From NCBI GenBank assembly GCA_009103225.1, contig RHPI01003389.1, forward strand, positions 513,717 through 577,716: DNA of 64,000 nucleotides, in the 5' to 3' direction. Positions within the stretch are counted from its first letter, which is position 1, and every line of letters begins with the position of its first letter. The position numbers were made by a program, and so were the translations under genes. Under the pieces are notes generated by a model, which saw only the letters and a program-made list of their open reading frames with translations, was not told the DNA's origin and did no database searches. Of this stretch, positions 24,936-37,632 are shown piece after piece. This stretch comes from Chlorokybus atmophyticus. Taxonomy: Eukaryota; Streptophyta; Chlorokybophyceae; Chlorokybales; Chlorokybaceae.

Positions 24936-27881
24936 ATGGACGCAATTGCATTCCTCGTGTGGCTGGTGGCTGGGTTCTTCTTGCTCAGCAGCCTGAGCAC
25001 AGCATGGCGCTACAGGTCGGCTGCGGGCAGCTGTGCTTGCAGCTCTGCATGTGCGTGTGGGTCAAGTCTTCACGGTCATTGTCCTCGCCGTCGTCATTGT
25101 TTTGATCGTTCTTGTATGCCGTGTCTAGGCCTGGGGTGCACAGGGGCCCCCCCGTGCTGCCCGTCGTCGGTCACGCCCACCTGGTCGTCTTCCACATGCT
25201 GCGCGGCTCCTTACACGACTGGATCGCCGCCGAGTGCGCCGCCGCTCCCGCCGGCGCCTGGACGCTTGTCCTGCCAGGATTGGGCTCAGGCACTCCTTGG
25301 CAGGCATGTGTGCATTGGCAATGCAATATTGTCACAGGCATTTGTAGCTGAGCTGAATGTCACATCTTGTCAGTCACTGGTTACACGCAGCAGGTTAGTT
25401 ACTACCTGAGTGATGAGTCATAGTACTGACTCAGCTGAACACAATGAACAGCACACGTTTGCGTGACTATGCAGCCAATGCATGCAGGGTCAGCAATACG
25501 TGCATTGCGGGTCACACCACTAAGTACTGACCATAGGCGTTGTTCGAACAAGTGCAAATGCAGCTGTTCATTTTAACACACCCAGTTTGTCGTTTACTTC
25601 ACAGAGGCTGAGTCGGCTATTCATTCCTTCACTTCGGTACCACATCATATCGGACGTGCCTTCGGTGGAGCGCGTGCTCAAGACCAACTTCGCCAACTAT
25701 CCTAAGGGCCAACTCTTCCATGACATGCAGGTGTGGCTCGCTGTTCTTGTAATTGTTACGTGTCTGTAACTCATACCTCCCTCGAAACCCAAAACGCTGC
25801 ATTGGCTTGCAGAAGGACGTGTTGGGTGACGGTATCTTTGCGGTGGATGGAGAAGCATGGAAGGCGCAGCGCAAGGCGGCCAGCTACGAGTTCAGTCATG
25901 CGAATCTGCGGGAGTTCACCGCCAAGGTGTTTGCGCATCACGCAAAGGTGAGTTGGCAAGCTTGTGCACGTTGTCAAGAATAACATAACACGTGTGAAAT
26001 CAGATTGTTGCGGACAATGTTGCCATGATGGCCAAGAGTGGCGAAAGTTTCAACCTCCATGACCTGTTTGGCCGGTACACATTTGACAGGTGAGTGCACA
26101 CGCATGCATGCGCATGCTCACGCGCGTTCAGTGGATGGCAACACACAACTTTGAGTCAGTGGGGTCATGTCTGCCTCGTGTTCAACCAACACTACCCACC
26201 AACAGCATACTGAAGATTGGTTTTGGTACGGACGTTAGCACGCTGAGTTCGTTTCCACCAACAACCAAAGCTGGCACCAGCAACAATGCCAGTAAGCCCG
26301 TGTAAGGCTGTCGTACACATGCTCTGCGCTAACACACTGTTTATCACATGGCGTCCCACCCTTATACTCTCTCCATCACCCCAGCCTTGTCATTGCTGAG
26401 TGCCTTTGACGCCACGCTTCAATGTGGCTACATGAGGTTCTATTACGCGGACTTCTACCCGCTGTTGCGCGCGCTGAGCATCGGGCCGGAAGGGCGCATG
26501 GCCAAGGCGTCTGCGGTTGTCAACGAGTTCTCTTACGGCGTGGTGAGGGCACGCAGGGCTGAGCTGGTGCACGCACCGGATGCCGTGCATGCGCGACATG
26601 ACCTGCTTTCCAGGTAGGTAGAGAGAGTGCATGTATGTAACCATGTGCGCATGTGCATGTGCGTGCGCGTGTGCTTAGGTACGAGTGTGCTTACGCACAC
26701 ATGTGCATTTGTGCATGCGCATACATGTGTGCGTGCATGTGTATGTTTGTGTGCGCGCGCGCTGTGTGTTGTGGTCCTGTAGGGCACACAGACACATAAA
26801 GCTTTACACACAATCAACGCTGTGGCGTCGCAGGTTCATACTCCTTGCCAATGGCAACGGCGATGATCGGTACCTTCGTGATATAATCATCAATTTTGTG
26901 GTCGCCGGGCGTGATACAACTGCTTCAGCACTGTCATGGATGTTCTACATGATCACGCAGGTACTTCGTGCATATTGGCTCTCAAAGCCTATAACACTTC
27001 CGGTGGTTGACATGTTGTGTGCAGCATCCTCACGTTCAAGAAGAGATAGTCACTGAGCTAGAGCGAGTTGTGGGCACCGACGTGGGCACGCCGCCAACAT
27101 ATGTACAGCTACATCAATGCCACTACTTGCATGCATGCTTTTCTGAGACACTCCGGCTCTACCCTTCAGTCCCGCTCGACAGCCACGTCGCCCTACACGT
27201 ATGTGCATGCAACCCACGTGTACTCTACACAATTACTTTACGATCACACGCGTGCATATGCACCCTACGCGCGCGCACGCACCCACCAGCGCACAAACAA
27301 ACAAGCATCTGCACACACATACACACGTGTTGCGCTTGCGCAGGATGACGTGCTGCCGAACGGGCTGAAAATGGACGCGGATGAGCACGCGACATATTCG
27401 TCGTACGCAATGGGGCGAGCGCCGTGGGTTTGGGGCAAGGATGCGGCTGAATTCAGACCCGAGCGCTGGCTCGCGAACGATGAAGCCACCGGCACGCGTG
27501 TGTTTCAGAACCAATCGCCCTTCACTTTCACCGCGTTCCATGCGGGCCCGCGGCTGTGCCTTGGCAAAGACATGGCCTACGTTGAGGTGGGTTTGTGTAT
27601 ACACCGTAACCAGCAACGCTTTTGTGCAATGCATCATGTGCTCATACGCTCACAATATTCCTTGTGCGTGTGTGCCCCTTGTCGTGTGCTACATAGTTAC
27701 AGGTAGAGATGATTTCTTATATGTGTGATTGTTGCAGGCCAAAACAGCTGCTGCGCTGCTTTTGCGCAAGTACAACTTCACGCTCGCAACGGACTACAAG
27801 CGGCCGGTGCCCGAGCTTAACTTTGTGCTTGGCATGCGCAACGGCCTGCATGTTGTGGCAACACCGAGGGTGTGTCGCTGA
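24936..27881 (+). CDS. Cytochrome P450, CYP86/CYP704-like
   Basis: Eleven exons (24936-25015, 25129-25303, 25605-25730, 25813-25947, 26004-26089, 26206-26291, 26385-26613, 26834-26960, 27025-27198, 27344-27586, 27738-27881) give 534 residues. An N-terminal membrane anchor (FLVWLVAGFFLL) is followed by a proline hinge (GPPVLPVVG). The VLKTNFANYPKG and LGDGIFAVDGEAWKAQRK segments are typical of the CYP704/CYP86 clan. The I-helix is VAGRDTTASAL, the K-helix ETLR, then FRPERW, and the haem-binding loop FHAGPRLCLG with the axial Cys. Plant relatives omega-hydroxylate fatty acids at the ER; that activity is inferred only from the clan. Intron 2 must use a GC donor at 25304 to keep the frame, so that boundary is the least sure. 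Confidence 0.9.
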
Positions 27882-28764
27882 GCCGCGCGTCATCATGTGC
27901 CATCTTTCTGTTGCCGCACGCAAGCACAACACAGAGCAACAACAATGGTTGTATATAGGTTGTGTAGAACATACATTAAACCGCTTCTTTCATTTTCAAT
28001 AACTAACTATGCTACAATAAGGCAATCAGGGCTTCCAGTATGCATGTCTGTTGTAGTGGGTCGTAGACCATGAGTTTCACTTGTAGTCCGCACCAGCAAG
28101 AGTCTGTGCCCATGAGGTGCTGGTGGTTGCGATTAATACGCAATTAGCAGCAACATGTGCCATTCTGGCCGGACATGTTCAAAGCTGGTAGCTGGAGTAC
28201 CAACTCTATAACATGTGAATGGCCTGCTTTTGCTACTGAAGCTTCCAAACAAAATTGGGCCCTTGCACGCATCCTGCCCTACCGTGTGCTGTACTGTGCT
28301 GTGCGGGGTGCGTGCATGTTCACAACACCGTGTTACCATGCGGCTGCTCCAACCTCAGAGAACCCCGTGATACACAGCTCCTCTTATAACAGAGATGTTG
28401 CCACTCAACACTCCTCAGACCCAAACTCCATCCCAGTGCCCACCCGTCCCCTCGCACCCTTCTCGCCCTCTCCCGCGCAAAGCACGCACGCCACGCAGCC
28501 CTTCCCCCCGCAGGCTTTGCACCTTGCATGCGCAACAACCTCGTTTGCAGTGTTCACATCAACAACCAGCAACCCTCCCCAAGAAGCAAACCCTCTTACC
28601 TGGCGAGCCCGATGATGCCGCCCACCCCCGCACCCCCGGGCCGCGTGAGCGCACGCCCTTCACCCTCGCACGCAGCGCACGCATGCCAACCACGTCCCAC
28701 AGCGCACAACGGACAGAACTCTCTGAAGCTGCTGCTGTGTGTAGTTGGGTGTGTAAGTGTCTGT

Positions 28765-28831
<67 letters not shown>

Positions 28832-29711
28832 GCATGTGTGTGTACAGGATATACAGAATGCTAATGCGGACATCTCGGGGACATGCAAAACCGACCCTTA
28901 CCTATCCGCTGTGGATAGAGTTGATGTCACTGTGGTTGCTTTGCATCGTCGCAAGCCGGGCTCCCTGTATCTTGGGTGGTAGCCTGGTGGTGAGACGTTT
29001 GTTGCAGTGAAACAACTTTGTGCATGCCATGTCCAACAGCCACGTAGAAAAGCGCATATATAACTCTGTCACAGGTTATGCTTATACACAAAACCCTTCA
29101 AGTCAGCATGTTTTCATGATTGGCTGTTCCGAAAAGCCACATCAATCAAGCTGAATTCAAGCACTCCCCTTTACCATTGCACATTGAATCTGTCCAACAA
29201 GGGGACAACACGCTGGCGGCCGTCGACATTGGCCCACTACCGCCGCCGCCGCCGCCGCCGCCGCTGTCACATCAGCAACATGCTGCGTAATAGCCACTGG
29301 GCACTTTTGCTTATAACGAGGGAAACGAGGCAATGTTTCTGTATTTTACCACTATGAGATTGTGATGGTGAAGCACATGACATCACGACTTTGCTTTACA
29401 CACTGTTCCGCCTTCACATTCAATAACCTCGCCACGTGCACGCTCCAAGTTGGTGTTATCCATCAGCATGTGGTCGCTATATAGTTAGCTGACCAGAAAT
29501 AGACTGATGAGAAAGGACAGCAGCTTGTGTCAGCTGATGAGTTGATGGCCACATGCAAGCTTGCCACTATGCACAAGTTCCATGCTTGCAGGTCTCCGCA
29601 ACCAGCATATATAGCAGCGAATATTCCATAGAGCTGTGTACATTGGAGTTGATAAACAAGCGCGATGCCCACAGCCAGGCACGCAATAACTGTACAGAAT
29701 CCATCACCACA
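27882..29711. other. Intergenic region between converging genes
   Basis: About 1.8 kb lies between the P450 (+) and coiled-coil gene B (-). It contains an (AG)n microsatellite (28774-28829) and a (GCC)n run (29238-29264). Pro/Ser-rich frames around 28157-28980 have no family resemblance and are not annotated. Confidence 0.5.
28774..28829. repeat. (AG)n microsatellite
   Basis: Fifty-six bases of uninterrupted AG dinucleotide, directly preceded by a short CA run. Confidence 0.97.
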
Positions 29712-32700
29712 TTACACATCACTAAGTGTCACTTCACACTGTTTCCGCTTCAACTTATCTTCCCACTCCGCCTCTCTCTCCCTCCACTTCCTCTCCCACT
29801 CCCCATTAACCCTCCTCATCTCCCCTTCCACCTCCCTACTCCTCCTCTCTTCCAGCTCCTCCGCCGCCAGCTTCGCCCGCGCGAGCTCCCTCTCTATCGA
29901 CGCCACGTACGTCGCGGTCGCGGTGGATTGCTGCAGCCTCTCGCACTCGGCGGACTTGCGCTTCAGCTCCGCTCTTGTTTCGGCTGCTGATGCGGCTTCG
30001 GTCCGAGCACGCTCGTCTGAATGCTCGCATGAGACCAACAGCTCCGTAACACGCCTCTCCGCTTGCTCCATCGCCTGCAAAGCAACAATCCGTTGGAATA
30101 CGCGTGTACCCAACAACTCACTTCAATCCAGTCTTTAGTGTTGCATTCTCAATTCAACCTGTGCATCGCTCCATGACCACAGCTTGTCACCTCACTTGGT
30201 GTACATCATTGTACGGATGCACGCAAGTATTCAAGTGCCCATTTATTGCGTCATTGACCTCACTGCCCATGCATGTGACCAGTCATGCAACCATCAAAGC
30301 GTCCTTCCTCACCTCACGTTTGGCCGCCTGCACGCGTTCCATGGTCGCTGCCTCCCATATGGACCTCTCCTCAGCATGCCGCAAACACTGCATTGTTCAT
30401 ATCTGGTCACAAACTTTTCACCGCAACCCCAACAAACCAGCAACTCCAGCGAATAACGTGAAATCGCGCTCACCTCTTCCTCCAGTGCCTTGCATGCAGC
30501 CCGCCACTCCTCCTTCGCCTCCCTCACGCGCTCCTCGCTGATCTCCGCCCCACGCGTCACGCCCTCCGCGCGCGCAGCCTCCAGCTGAGTGCGAGCAGAA
30601 GTGTGCGTTGTGTTTCACGCGCGCAGGTACACGCACGAGCTGATGCGTGTGTGTAAGCTGGAATTGGCAAGTATGAATTTTGAGATCACTACACAAACAG
30701 CCGTTGTATGTATGTGTGCACCACCTGCGCGTCCTTCTCCCGCTCCCACACCGCCAGCTCCTCCCTGATGACGCCCTCGCTGAGGAGCCGCTCAAGAAGA
30801 GCCGTATCACTCTGAACCTACGAGTGATGTATGCATCAATACTTCACGCTGTTGAAGCATAGATCGATAAGACAACCTGTTGCCATGCATGTTGTGACTA
30901 CATAGCCATTTACCAAGAATCAAAATTGCGTATCATATCAGGTCTGGTAACCTATACATGTTGGTGTGTATACTGTTGCATATGCTGGCGGATACGGCAA
31001 CGCTCAAGTCACCTGGAGAAGTTCTGTGGCCTTTTGGTGTGTAAGTGTCTCAACCGTCTCGCGCACATGCGCCTCCCACACACCCCGCGCGGCGGCGATG
31101 CCCTCCTCGCGCGCACCCACAATTTCCAGCAGCTTGTCCGTCTCCCACCCTCGCCTCTACACGCCATGTGGGGTGCACTCACGAAGGTGGATACCACATG
31201 TGTGCATGCAACCACACGTTGACACAACATAGTACCTGTGTTTCGGCCTCGGCCTTGAAAGCGCCTTGCGTTGCAGTCAAAGCCTCGTTGTGGCCTCGCC
31301 TCTGTGCGGGTAAGATATTGGTGTGTGTTTAGTTGTTGTACAGGTGGCAATGTTGTGTTTCTTCTCCCTCCTCACCTCTGCTTGGACAACGCTGTCCATC
31401 TCGATCACAGCACGCATGCCCGCAGCGCATAACCGCGCAAGCGTGGCATTGGTTCCCTCATTCCAATGCTGTTGTTGTTGCCTACTCGCGTGCTCAGATG
31501 CAACATCTACTCTTGCGTCAGACACAACACTCGCCATGCCTTGAACAAAACCCGCAGCCGTTTCCGCACCCACTGCTCGCAGCCGTTTCAGCAGGCCTTC
31601 CGGCAGCTCAGTCAGCATAGCTTCCTCTCTGCAAAAGGCCAAAGCCTCTTCCAGCTCGTTTAACCGCATCTGGGCAGATGCCAACCGGCATTGCATTTCA
31701 CTGACGGCTTCCTCAGTTACTGTCTGACCGGCCAAATGGAACCGCAATAACTGGCATTCTTCCTCTAACTCGGTCAACCGGGAACTGCGGTTGTCCACTT
31801 CGCCACGTAACTGACCGATCTCTTCCTGCAAAGACATGTTCGCAGTTGCTTTCTCGGCTAGTGTCTGCTCCAAAGCAGTGGAATCTTCATCCCGCGACCG
31901 AAGCTCGCCCCTAAGCTCCTCAACTGCACATGGTTATCACGGGTTAATGACACAGACACACTCGCATCCACGTACAGATGTCTGCGCACACACGCATGCG
32001 CACGCCCACGCGCACGCATATGCATGCGTGCAGGCACGGGCACAGGCACAGGCACGCACACCACGACCACGACCATGACCACCACCACCACCACCACCAC
32101 CACAACGATGACGACAGCACAGACACACAAGCACGCGGTTATACCTTGACACACAAGCGCACGCATGTGCGGGCATACGACAACAACCGTCACACTCACT
32201 GGCGTTATGGAGAGTGCGTGCCTCCTCTTCACCCTCTTCAAGCCTCTGCTGCTGTCTGAACAGCTGTCGCTTCAGCCCGGCCACCATATTAACCTGCAGG
32301 AATGGTGAGCTTACTACGCCACATCACCGCCCCCAACAGCTGGCCCATCGAAATTGGAAACATTCCACTTACTGCCTTTGCGCTGATGCGCTCCTCTGTC
32401 TCGCGCATCCGCTCAGCCTCTGCCACTGCCGCTTGTATGCTCGCCTGCCAACTCAACTGGTCACACATAACTCACACTCACACACGTGCTCACAACATTG
32501 TTGTTAGCGAGCACTGCCCACCTGAAGTTCTTCGTTCACCGCGGTCAAGCGCTGAACCTCACCATCTTTGCTCGCCAGCTGACAGGGGCGACAACACGTA
32601 CACACATACACTTGAGTCAATTGTGATCTGGCTTACAAACAATCAGCTGCTAAGCACGCTCACCTTCTTCACCAACTTGCTGCTTGCTAGCTGCTCTGCT

Positions 32701-35700
32701 TCATCCGACACCGCTCTGGCCATTTCCATCCGTGCAACACGAGCCTGTAAATAGACACACGCACATGACTCATATGGTAATGGTACACGCTCGTGTGCAA
32801 GCAACGCACCTGTGATTGTGCATTGACTGCAGTCAATCGCTGCACCTCCGCATCACTCTGCTCAAGCTGCCAAGCACAATATATAAGCATGCACGCACGC
32901 TCTCACATCAATACACTTCAAGTCAACGAAGACTTGCCTCGAAGGCCCTCTGCGCAGACTCGGCCTGCATGTTCACAATCCGGGCCTAACCCAACGTAAG
33001 CATCACATCAAGTTACAACAACCATACTTCACACTCAGCAGCTTCAACAGAGCCTTGCTGCTCACCTGGAGAGAGGCAATATGTTGCTGCGTGCGCTCAC
33101 TCTCGCCAGCTGTCACTTGCTGCTGCCTTTGCTCCAACAAAGCCTCCTCCAACTCTGCCATGCGCGCCTGACACACGCAAACATGTCCAATACAACCACA
33201 TGTACACGTGCAGACACACGCTGCGTAAACCCATGTGGTCATTACTCACCTTAAGCCCGGCGACTTTAGCCCGTAGTCCCGCAGCCGCAGCAACCTCGTC
33301 CTCATCCACCTCATCACCACCACCACCATGCTTGCGCCCCCTCTCCACCCGCTCCTCCTCCCGCTCCCTTTCGAGTCGCTGCACCTCCCCCCACGCCTCC
33401 TCGATCTCCCGCTCGCGCGCACCCAGACGCGCACGCAGACCCTCCACCTCGTCCGCGTCCTCCTCAACACGCTTCGCCAACTGCGTGTGGATACACAAAC
33501 ACTCTTTGTGTGCCAACATTGAGCCGATGCTGATGCCTATAAACAACAAGTCATGCGCCTGCCTCTGTGCGGGCCTGGCGAAGGGACTTTCCCAGCGCGG
33601 CGGACTTCCTTTCCAGCTCGGCGATGCGGCGAGCGTCTTCGTCGGATGCTTGTTGGGACTCGGATTGGAGCCGCGTCACCTCGCTCTCCAAGCACCTGGC
33701 CTGGAAGCAGTCAAGCAGAGTGATGTGAAACCGTGGTTGTGAATGTGTGAGTGTGTGCGCGTGCACGTGTACATGCATACACGCACGCACACACTCACCA
33801 CCATCATCACTCTCGCTCACCCTATGCAGCGCCTCCTCCTGCGCCACCATAGCTCTTTCCACCGCCTCCTTGGCCTCCTTCACCTCCTCATGGTGGTGGT
33901 GGTTGTGGCTCCCTCCACCCGAGCTTTGCCCAAGCTCCGCCTTGATCGCGGCCACGTCGCGCGCGTGGCCCTCGCGCGCGGCCGCCAGGTCCGATGCGAG
34001 CCGGGACAGCTGAGAGGACTGGGCGGAGGACTGGGCGGTGAGGACGGCGAGGGACTGGTCCTTAGCACTGGGGACGGGAGGAGAGAGTGAGTGTTGTTTG
34101 TACACAATGCTGTGTATCAGTACGGGACGCGTCTTGTACGAAGTGTCATGCCGCGCACACACAATGCACATGTTGATGGCATCAGGTATTGAGTGCAGCC
34201 GTGTACAATGCATGCAATCTAGTAGCTGGAGAGTGCATGTCCTTTGGACGTGGTAAACATCCCGCACGCACCCCATAGCAACAAACACGTACTGCATGCC
34301 TTTCGATGTATTGTAGTCCATGAGCAAAGGAGCAGTCTTGCCATACTCACCGCAATGCTGTCTTCATGGACGCCAGCTGCGCATCCCTCCCCGCTCCCGC
34401 CTTCCGCAGCTGCTCTTCGCAGGCTGCCAGCCGCGCACTGAGCTCCAACACAACCACATCCTTCTCCTTGTCCTTGTCCACCTCCGCCCGCACCTTCGCA
34501 GCCTTGGCTCTGCCTGCTCTCGGTACCGCAGGCTTGCGCGAGGGCGGTCTGGCTTCCGAACTGCTGCCGCTGCGCCTGTCGGACACGGCTTCTTCTTCGC
34601 CCGCTTCACGCTCTCTGTCACGCTCCCTTTCGCTTTCCCTCTCATGTTGCAAAGCTTCCAGCTCTTCAACTCGCTTGAGAACCTTCTTCAGGTCCACATC
34701 TGCTGTGGGTCCTGGTGCCATGAATGCTGCGTGTTGCGTGCGTGTGGTTGTGATGTCGTTGTGTGAGTGGACCGCAGCATCTGGCTTGGCAGCGGGCGCA
34801 GTTAGAGGCCTCTCAGATGAAATGTCCACCAGGCGCTGCAATGTTGGTATGCAAACGGGCTTGAGTGTTGGAAGGCAAGATCACTCATATGTCACACATG
34901 CATGCACGCACGGACAAGCATGCCAACATGTAAGCATGAGCGCACACACATGCGCATGTGCATGCGCACGCGCGCACACACAAACAAACAAGCACATGCA
35001 CACAGACAAAAATAGCCAACCCTCACGCACCTGAGGGATGTGGTCTTGCATAGCGGGTGCCATGAAGCTTGACGGCGGTGCTGCCAGCTGGATGATGACA
35101 TACACAATACCGCTCAGCATATATGTACTGACAGCAACAGCATTGCTCTCTTCACCTCAGACTGAAGCCGCCTGGCTGCTGGCAGCGCTGCCGGTTTCAC
35201 CAACACCTCCTGCCAAGAGTCCATTCCCCATCACAACATCCCCACGCAAAATTTACACATTCACAGATGCACTAGCATACCATAGTTTGTCCAGCATGAA
35301 TCACGTGCGTGACATGCTCGCGCCGCCCCACACTGTTCACTTGTGGTGACGCCTCACGGACGACATCCGCACCGTCATCAGCATTGTCCGCTGCGACGCG
35401 ACCCTCCTGCAGCTGGCGGAGCGCCTGAGCCGCGTGGCGCTTGATCGTGAACAGGTGCTCGTCGGCCCAATCGGGAGTTGCCATCTGTGCGGCGGGCAAC
35501 GCATGCGTGGTCGGGTACTCTGCCCTGCACGCCCATATACAGGCATATGTGCACTGATGAAACTTTTGTTGACTTGCTGTAAGGAGTGTGAAGCAAGTCG
35601 TGCTATCATATCATGTGTGTGGTTGGTGATATACCATGCGGTTTACAGAGATATTAGGACTCTAAACACTAGATAGTGTTTAGAGTCCTAATATCTCTGT

Positions 35701-36170
35701 AGAAGGACACGCAAAGTGAGACACTGCCTGCGCGCCTGCAGTTTACAAGTTGTGTTGGCATGTTTAACAAGCATGTGGACATGTGTGCGTATGTACTCGT
35801 GGATGAGTCGGCGCTGGTTTTGCACAATCTGCGACACAATCTTCTGCTTGCGCCGCTGCCGCTCCAAATCCATCACCAAACGCCTGCCAAGCATGAGTCT
35901 TCAACACAAGAACAACAGCAACACGCACATGCACGCACGCGCACGCACATTGACACACACATACACACGTCCACATGCACACACGCGCACGCGCACATAC
36001 CTTCTTTCGCTGCTCTCAATTGCCAGCTGTCCCTGCAGCTCCTCAAGCGTGCCGCTGAGCGCCGCCACAGCCGCCGCGCCCGCCTCGCAAGACGAGTTGT
36101 TTACTGCTGCTGCTGCTGCTGCTGATGGTGATGGCTGCTGCTGGCGAGGATAGCGCTGCTCTCTCGACAT
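29712..36170 (-). CDS. Large coiled-coil protein B
   Basis: Multi-exon minus-strand gene of roughly 1,200-1,300 residues, nearly all coiled coil. Clear segments, in order: MSREQRYPRQ start (36170) with Ala/Ser-rich stretch; RLVMDLERQRRKQK; MATPDWADEHLF; VLKRVEELEALQHERES with a basic region; ELGQSSGGGSHNHHHH; RRIAELERKSAALG; GLRAKVAGLK (exon 33480-33250); MAELEEALLEQRQQQ; GLKRQLFRQQQRLEEGE; QTLAEKATANMSLQEE; RFHLAGQTV; ERRVTELLVSCEHSD; and a final ELARAKLAAEELEERR segment ending at 29712. Most introns are phase 0. One donor after QRAFE is GC (gcaagt). Exon borders between 35.9 and 35.1 kb are unresolved, so MATPDW (about 35491) could be an alternative start. No family is recognised; basal-body, golgin-like or cytoskeletal scaffold roles are only possibilities. 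Gene A is a partial paralogue. Confidence 0.68.
32058..32105. repeat. (ACC)n microsatellite in an intron of gene B
   Basis: A CCACGACC start passes into uninterrupted ACC triplets. It is embedded in a longer CA/CG-alternating intronic tract (31965-32160). Confidence 0.9.
35645..35700. repeat. Perfect 26-bp inverted repeat with 4-base loop
   Basis: The arms 35645-35670 and 35675-35700 are exact reverse complements, separated by agat. The structure lies in a presumed intron of coiled-coil gene B. It would form a very stable hairpin in RNA of either strand. Confidence 0.97.
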
Positions 36171-36994
36171 CGATGGGAGGCTGTACTAGTTTGTTGTTGC
36201 TCGTCATCGGCTACCTTTTGCTGTTGCATGCACACGGATGTCTCCTTAATTCTTAAAACCAAGTCAAAGCACGCAACAGGCTAAGTAGCACATACCAGTG
36301 GAAGACCATAACTCAAACAAACAAACATCAAGTAGTAGTTCGTCAGAGCACACAGCGATTCCTTGATGATTGAGCTAACACAACTTGACCATCACTGACT
36401 CCGCTGCATGGAACAGCTCACCAAGACCACAACCGGGAGAGTGTGACCTACCAACATTGTGTAGTACATATGCAAGATGTGCTGGAAATTACTATGTGAC
36501 TTAGCAGTCTGTGACTTACCTGCTCATCACTGCACAAATAAACCATTCATGTACAGATTGGATCTACATACTGGCAATGCAGCACAATCAGGTCAAGCTT
36601 TGGCAACCCTAAAGCCAAGTGTGGGCAGAACGACGCCAGTGTCTGTGGGGCTCCCTCTGTAGGCCACGGTGCCCTTACCTCCAGCAGCCGTCCCGCATGC
36701 CCGCAATTGATGTAAACTGTATGACATGGTTGTACATGCTGGCAACCATCCCGCCGCCGCCGCCGCCGCCGCTCGAGCAGACAATGGGGTTAAGGTGGAT
36801 TAAGCGACTGACTGTCAATTCAAACAGGCCGCAAACGCCCTGCCGTGCCAGCACCGCTTTGACCGCAGCGTGCATCGCCGTCTTCAACAGCATGTTAAGG
36901 ACTCCTTAGATGTATAATAGGACCGTTGAGGTCGTTTTGAAATTTTATAGGCAAGATACATACAGTTGCGCAACACTCTATCAGTATATGGTCC
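36171..36994. other. Upstream region of gene B
   Basis: Holds the presumed promoter of gene B (minus strand), a (GCC)n run (36751-36771), and no recognised coding exon. The region ends at the tRNA gene. Confidence 0.4.
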
Positions 36995-37066
36995 GGGCAA
37001 CTGGTCTAGTGGTATGATTCTCGCTTTGGGTGCGAGAGGTCCCGTGTTCGATTCACGGGTTGCCCC
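36995..37066 (+). tRNA. tRNA-Pro (UGG)
   Basis: A 72-base cloverleaf. The acceptor stem GGGCAAC pairs with GTTGCCC. The D arm contains TGGTCTAGTGGTA, which serves as the A box. The anticodon stem CTCGC/GCGAG encloses loop TTTGGGT with anticodon TGG. The T arm holds GTTCGATTC, the B box. No intron; CCA is not encoded. A run of five T at 37090-37094 can end Pol III transcription. The codon read is CCA and, by wobble, other proline codons. Confidence 0.96.
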
Positions 37067-37110
37067 CTACGTGACCACGTGACCATCGCTTTTTCTTTGT
37101 CGCACCTTTG

Positions 37111-37254
37111 TGCGCCGGGACGCACAACTAGTGCGTCTGCGGCACCCGATGCAACCTTCAATGAGCTGCGCATCCTCACGTGTGCGCCGGGACGCACAAC
37201 TAGTGCGTCTGCGGCACCCGATGCAACCTTCAATGAGCTGCGCATCCTCACGTG
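37111..37254. repeat. Two tandem copies of a 72-bp unit
   Basis: The units 37111-37182 and 37183-37254 are practically identical. Each contains a small palindrome, gacgcacaactagtgcgtc. They lie just downstream of the tRNA-Pro gene and upstream of the cellulose synthase gene. The function is unknown. Confidence 0.95.
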
Positions 37255-37632
37255 ACGCCCTCGTTGCCGTCGCCTGCGACATGCGTGCATACAGTAAATT
37301 GGCCAAAACAATGTCTCTCCAACATGCTTATACTATGGATCCGAGGCGGCTGTCCTAGGCTAACACACAGGCTGTATACAGGCGCAGAATGGCATGCATG
37401 CACATAAACCCATCGAGAGATCAGTTCTACCGGAGCCTGAGGAGTGGTTGTGCTGTGCTGCCGCCTGCCTTGCCCCAATCCCTCTCTTGTGTGTGTTCAG
37501 AGTAGTAGAGTGAGCATGTTGGCAGTGAGCGTGGGGAAGCACAAGCAACATGGGTCACTGTTGACAACCTTGGGATAGTGATCGTGCTGGGCACAACAGC
37601 TATCTGTCTGCGTCCTCCTGTTTTGTGTTGCT
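37255..37632. other. Presumed promoter and 5' UTR of the CesA fusion gene
   Basis: The stretch between the tandem repeat and the first ATG (37633) contains no exon I can support. It should hold the promoter of the fusion gene. Confidence 0.35.

Noticed and set aside
28395-28982. Pro/Ser- and Arg/Glu-rich frames around the (AG)n tract
   Set aside because: Frames run through a microsatellite, have no family resemblance and no supporting splice pattern.
30966-34841. Plus-strand Ser/Leu/Pro-rich frames
   Set aside because: They are antisense shadows of the Glu/Arg/Leu-rich coiled-coil exons of gene B.
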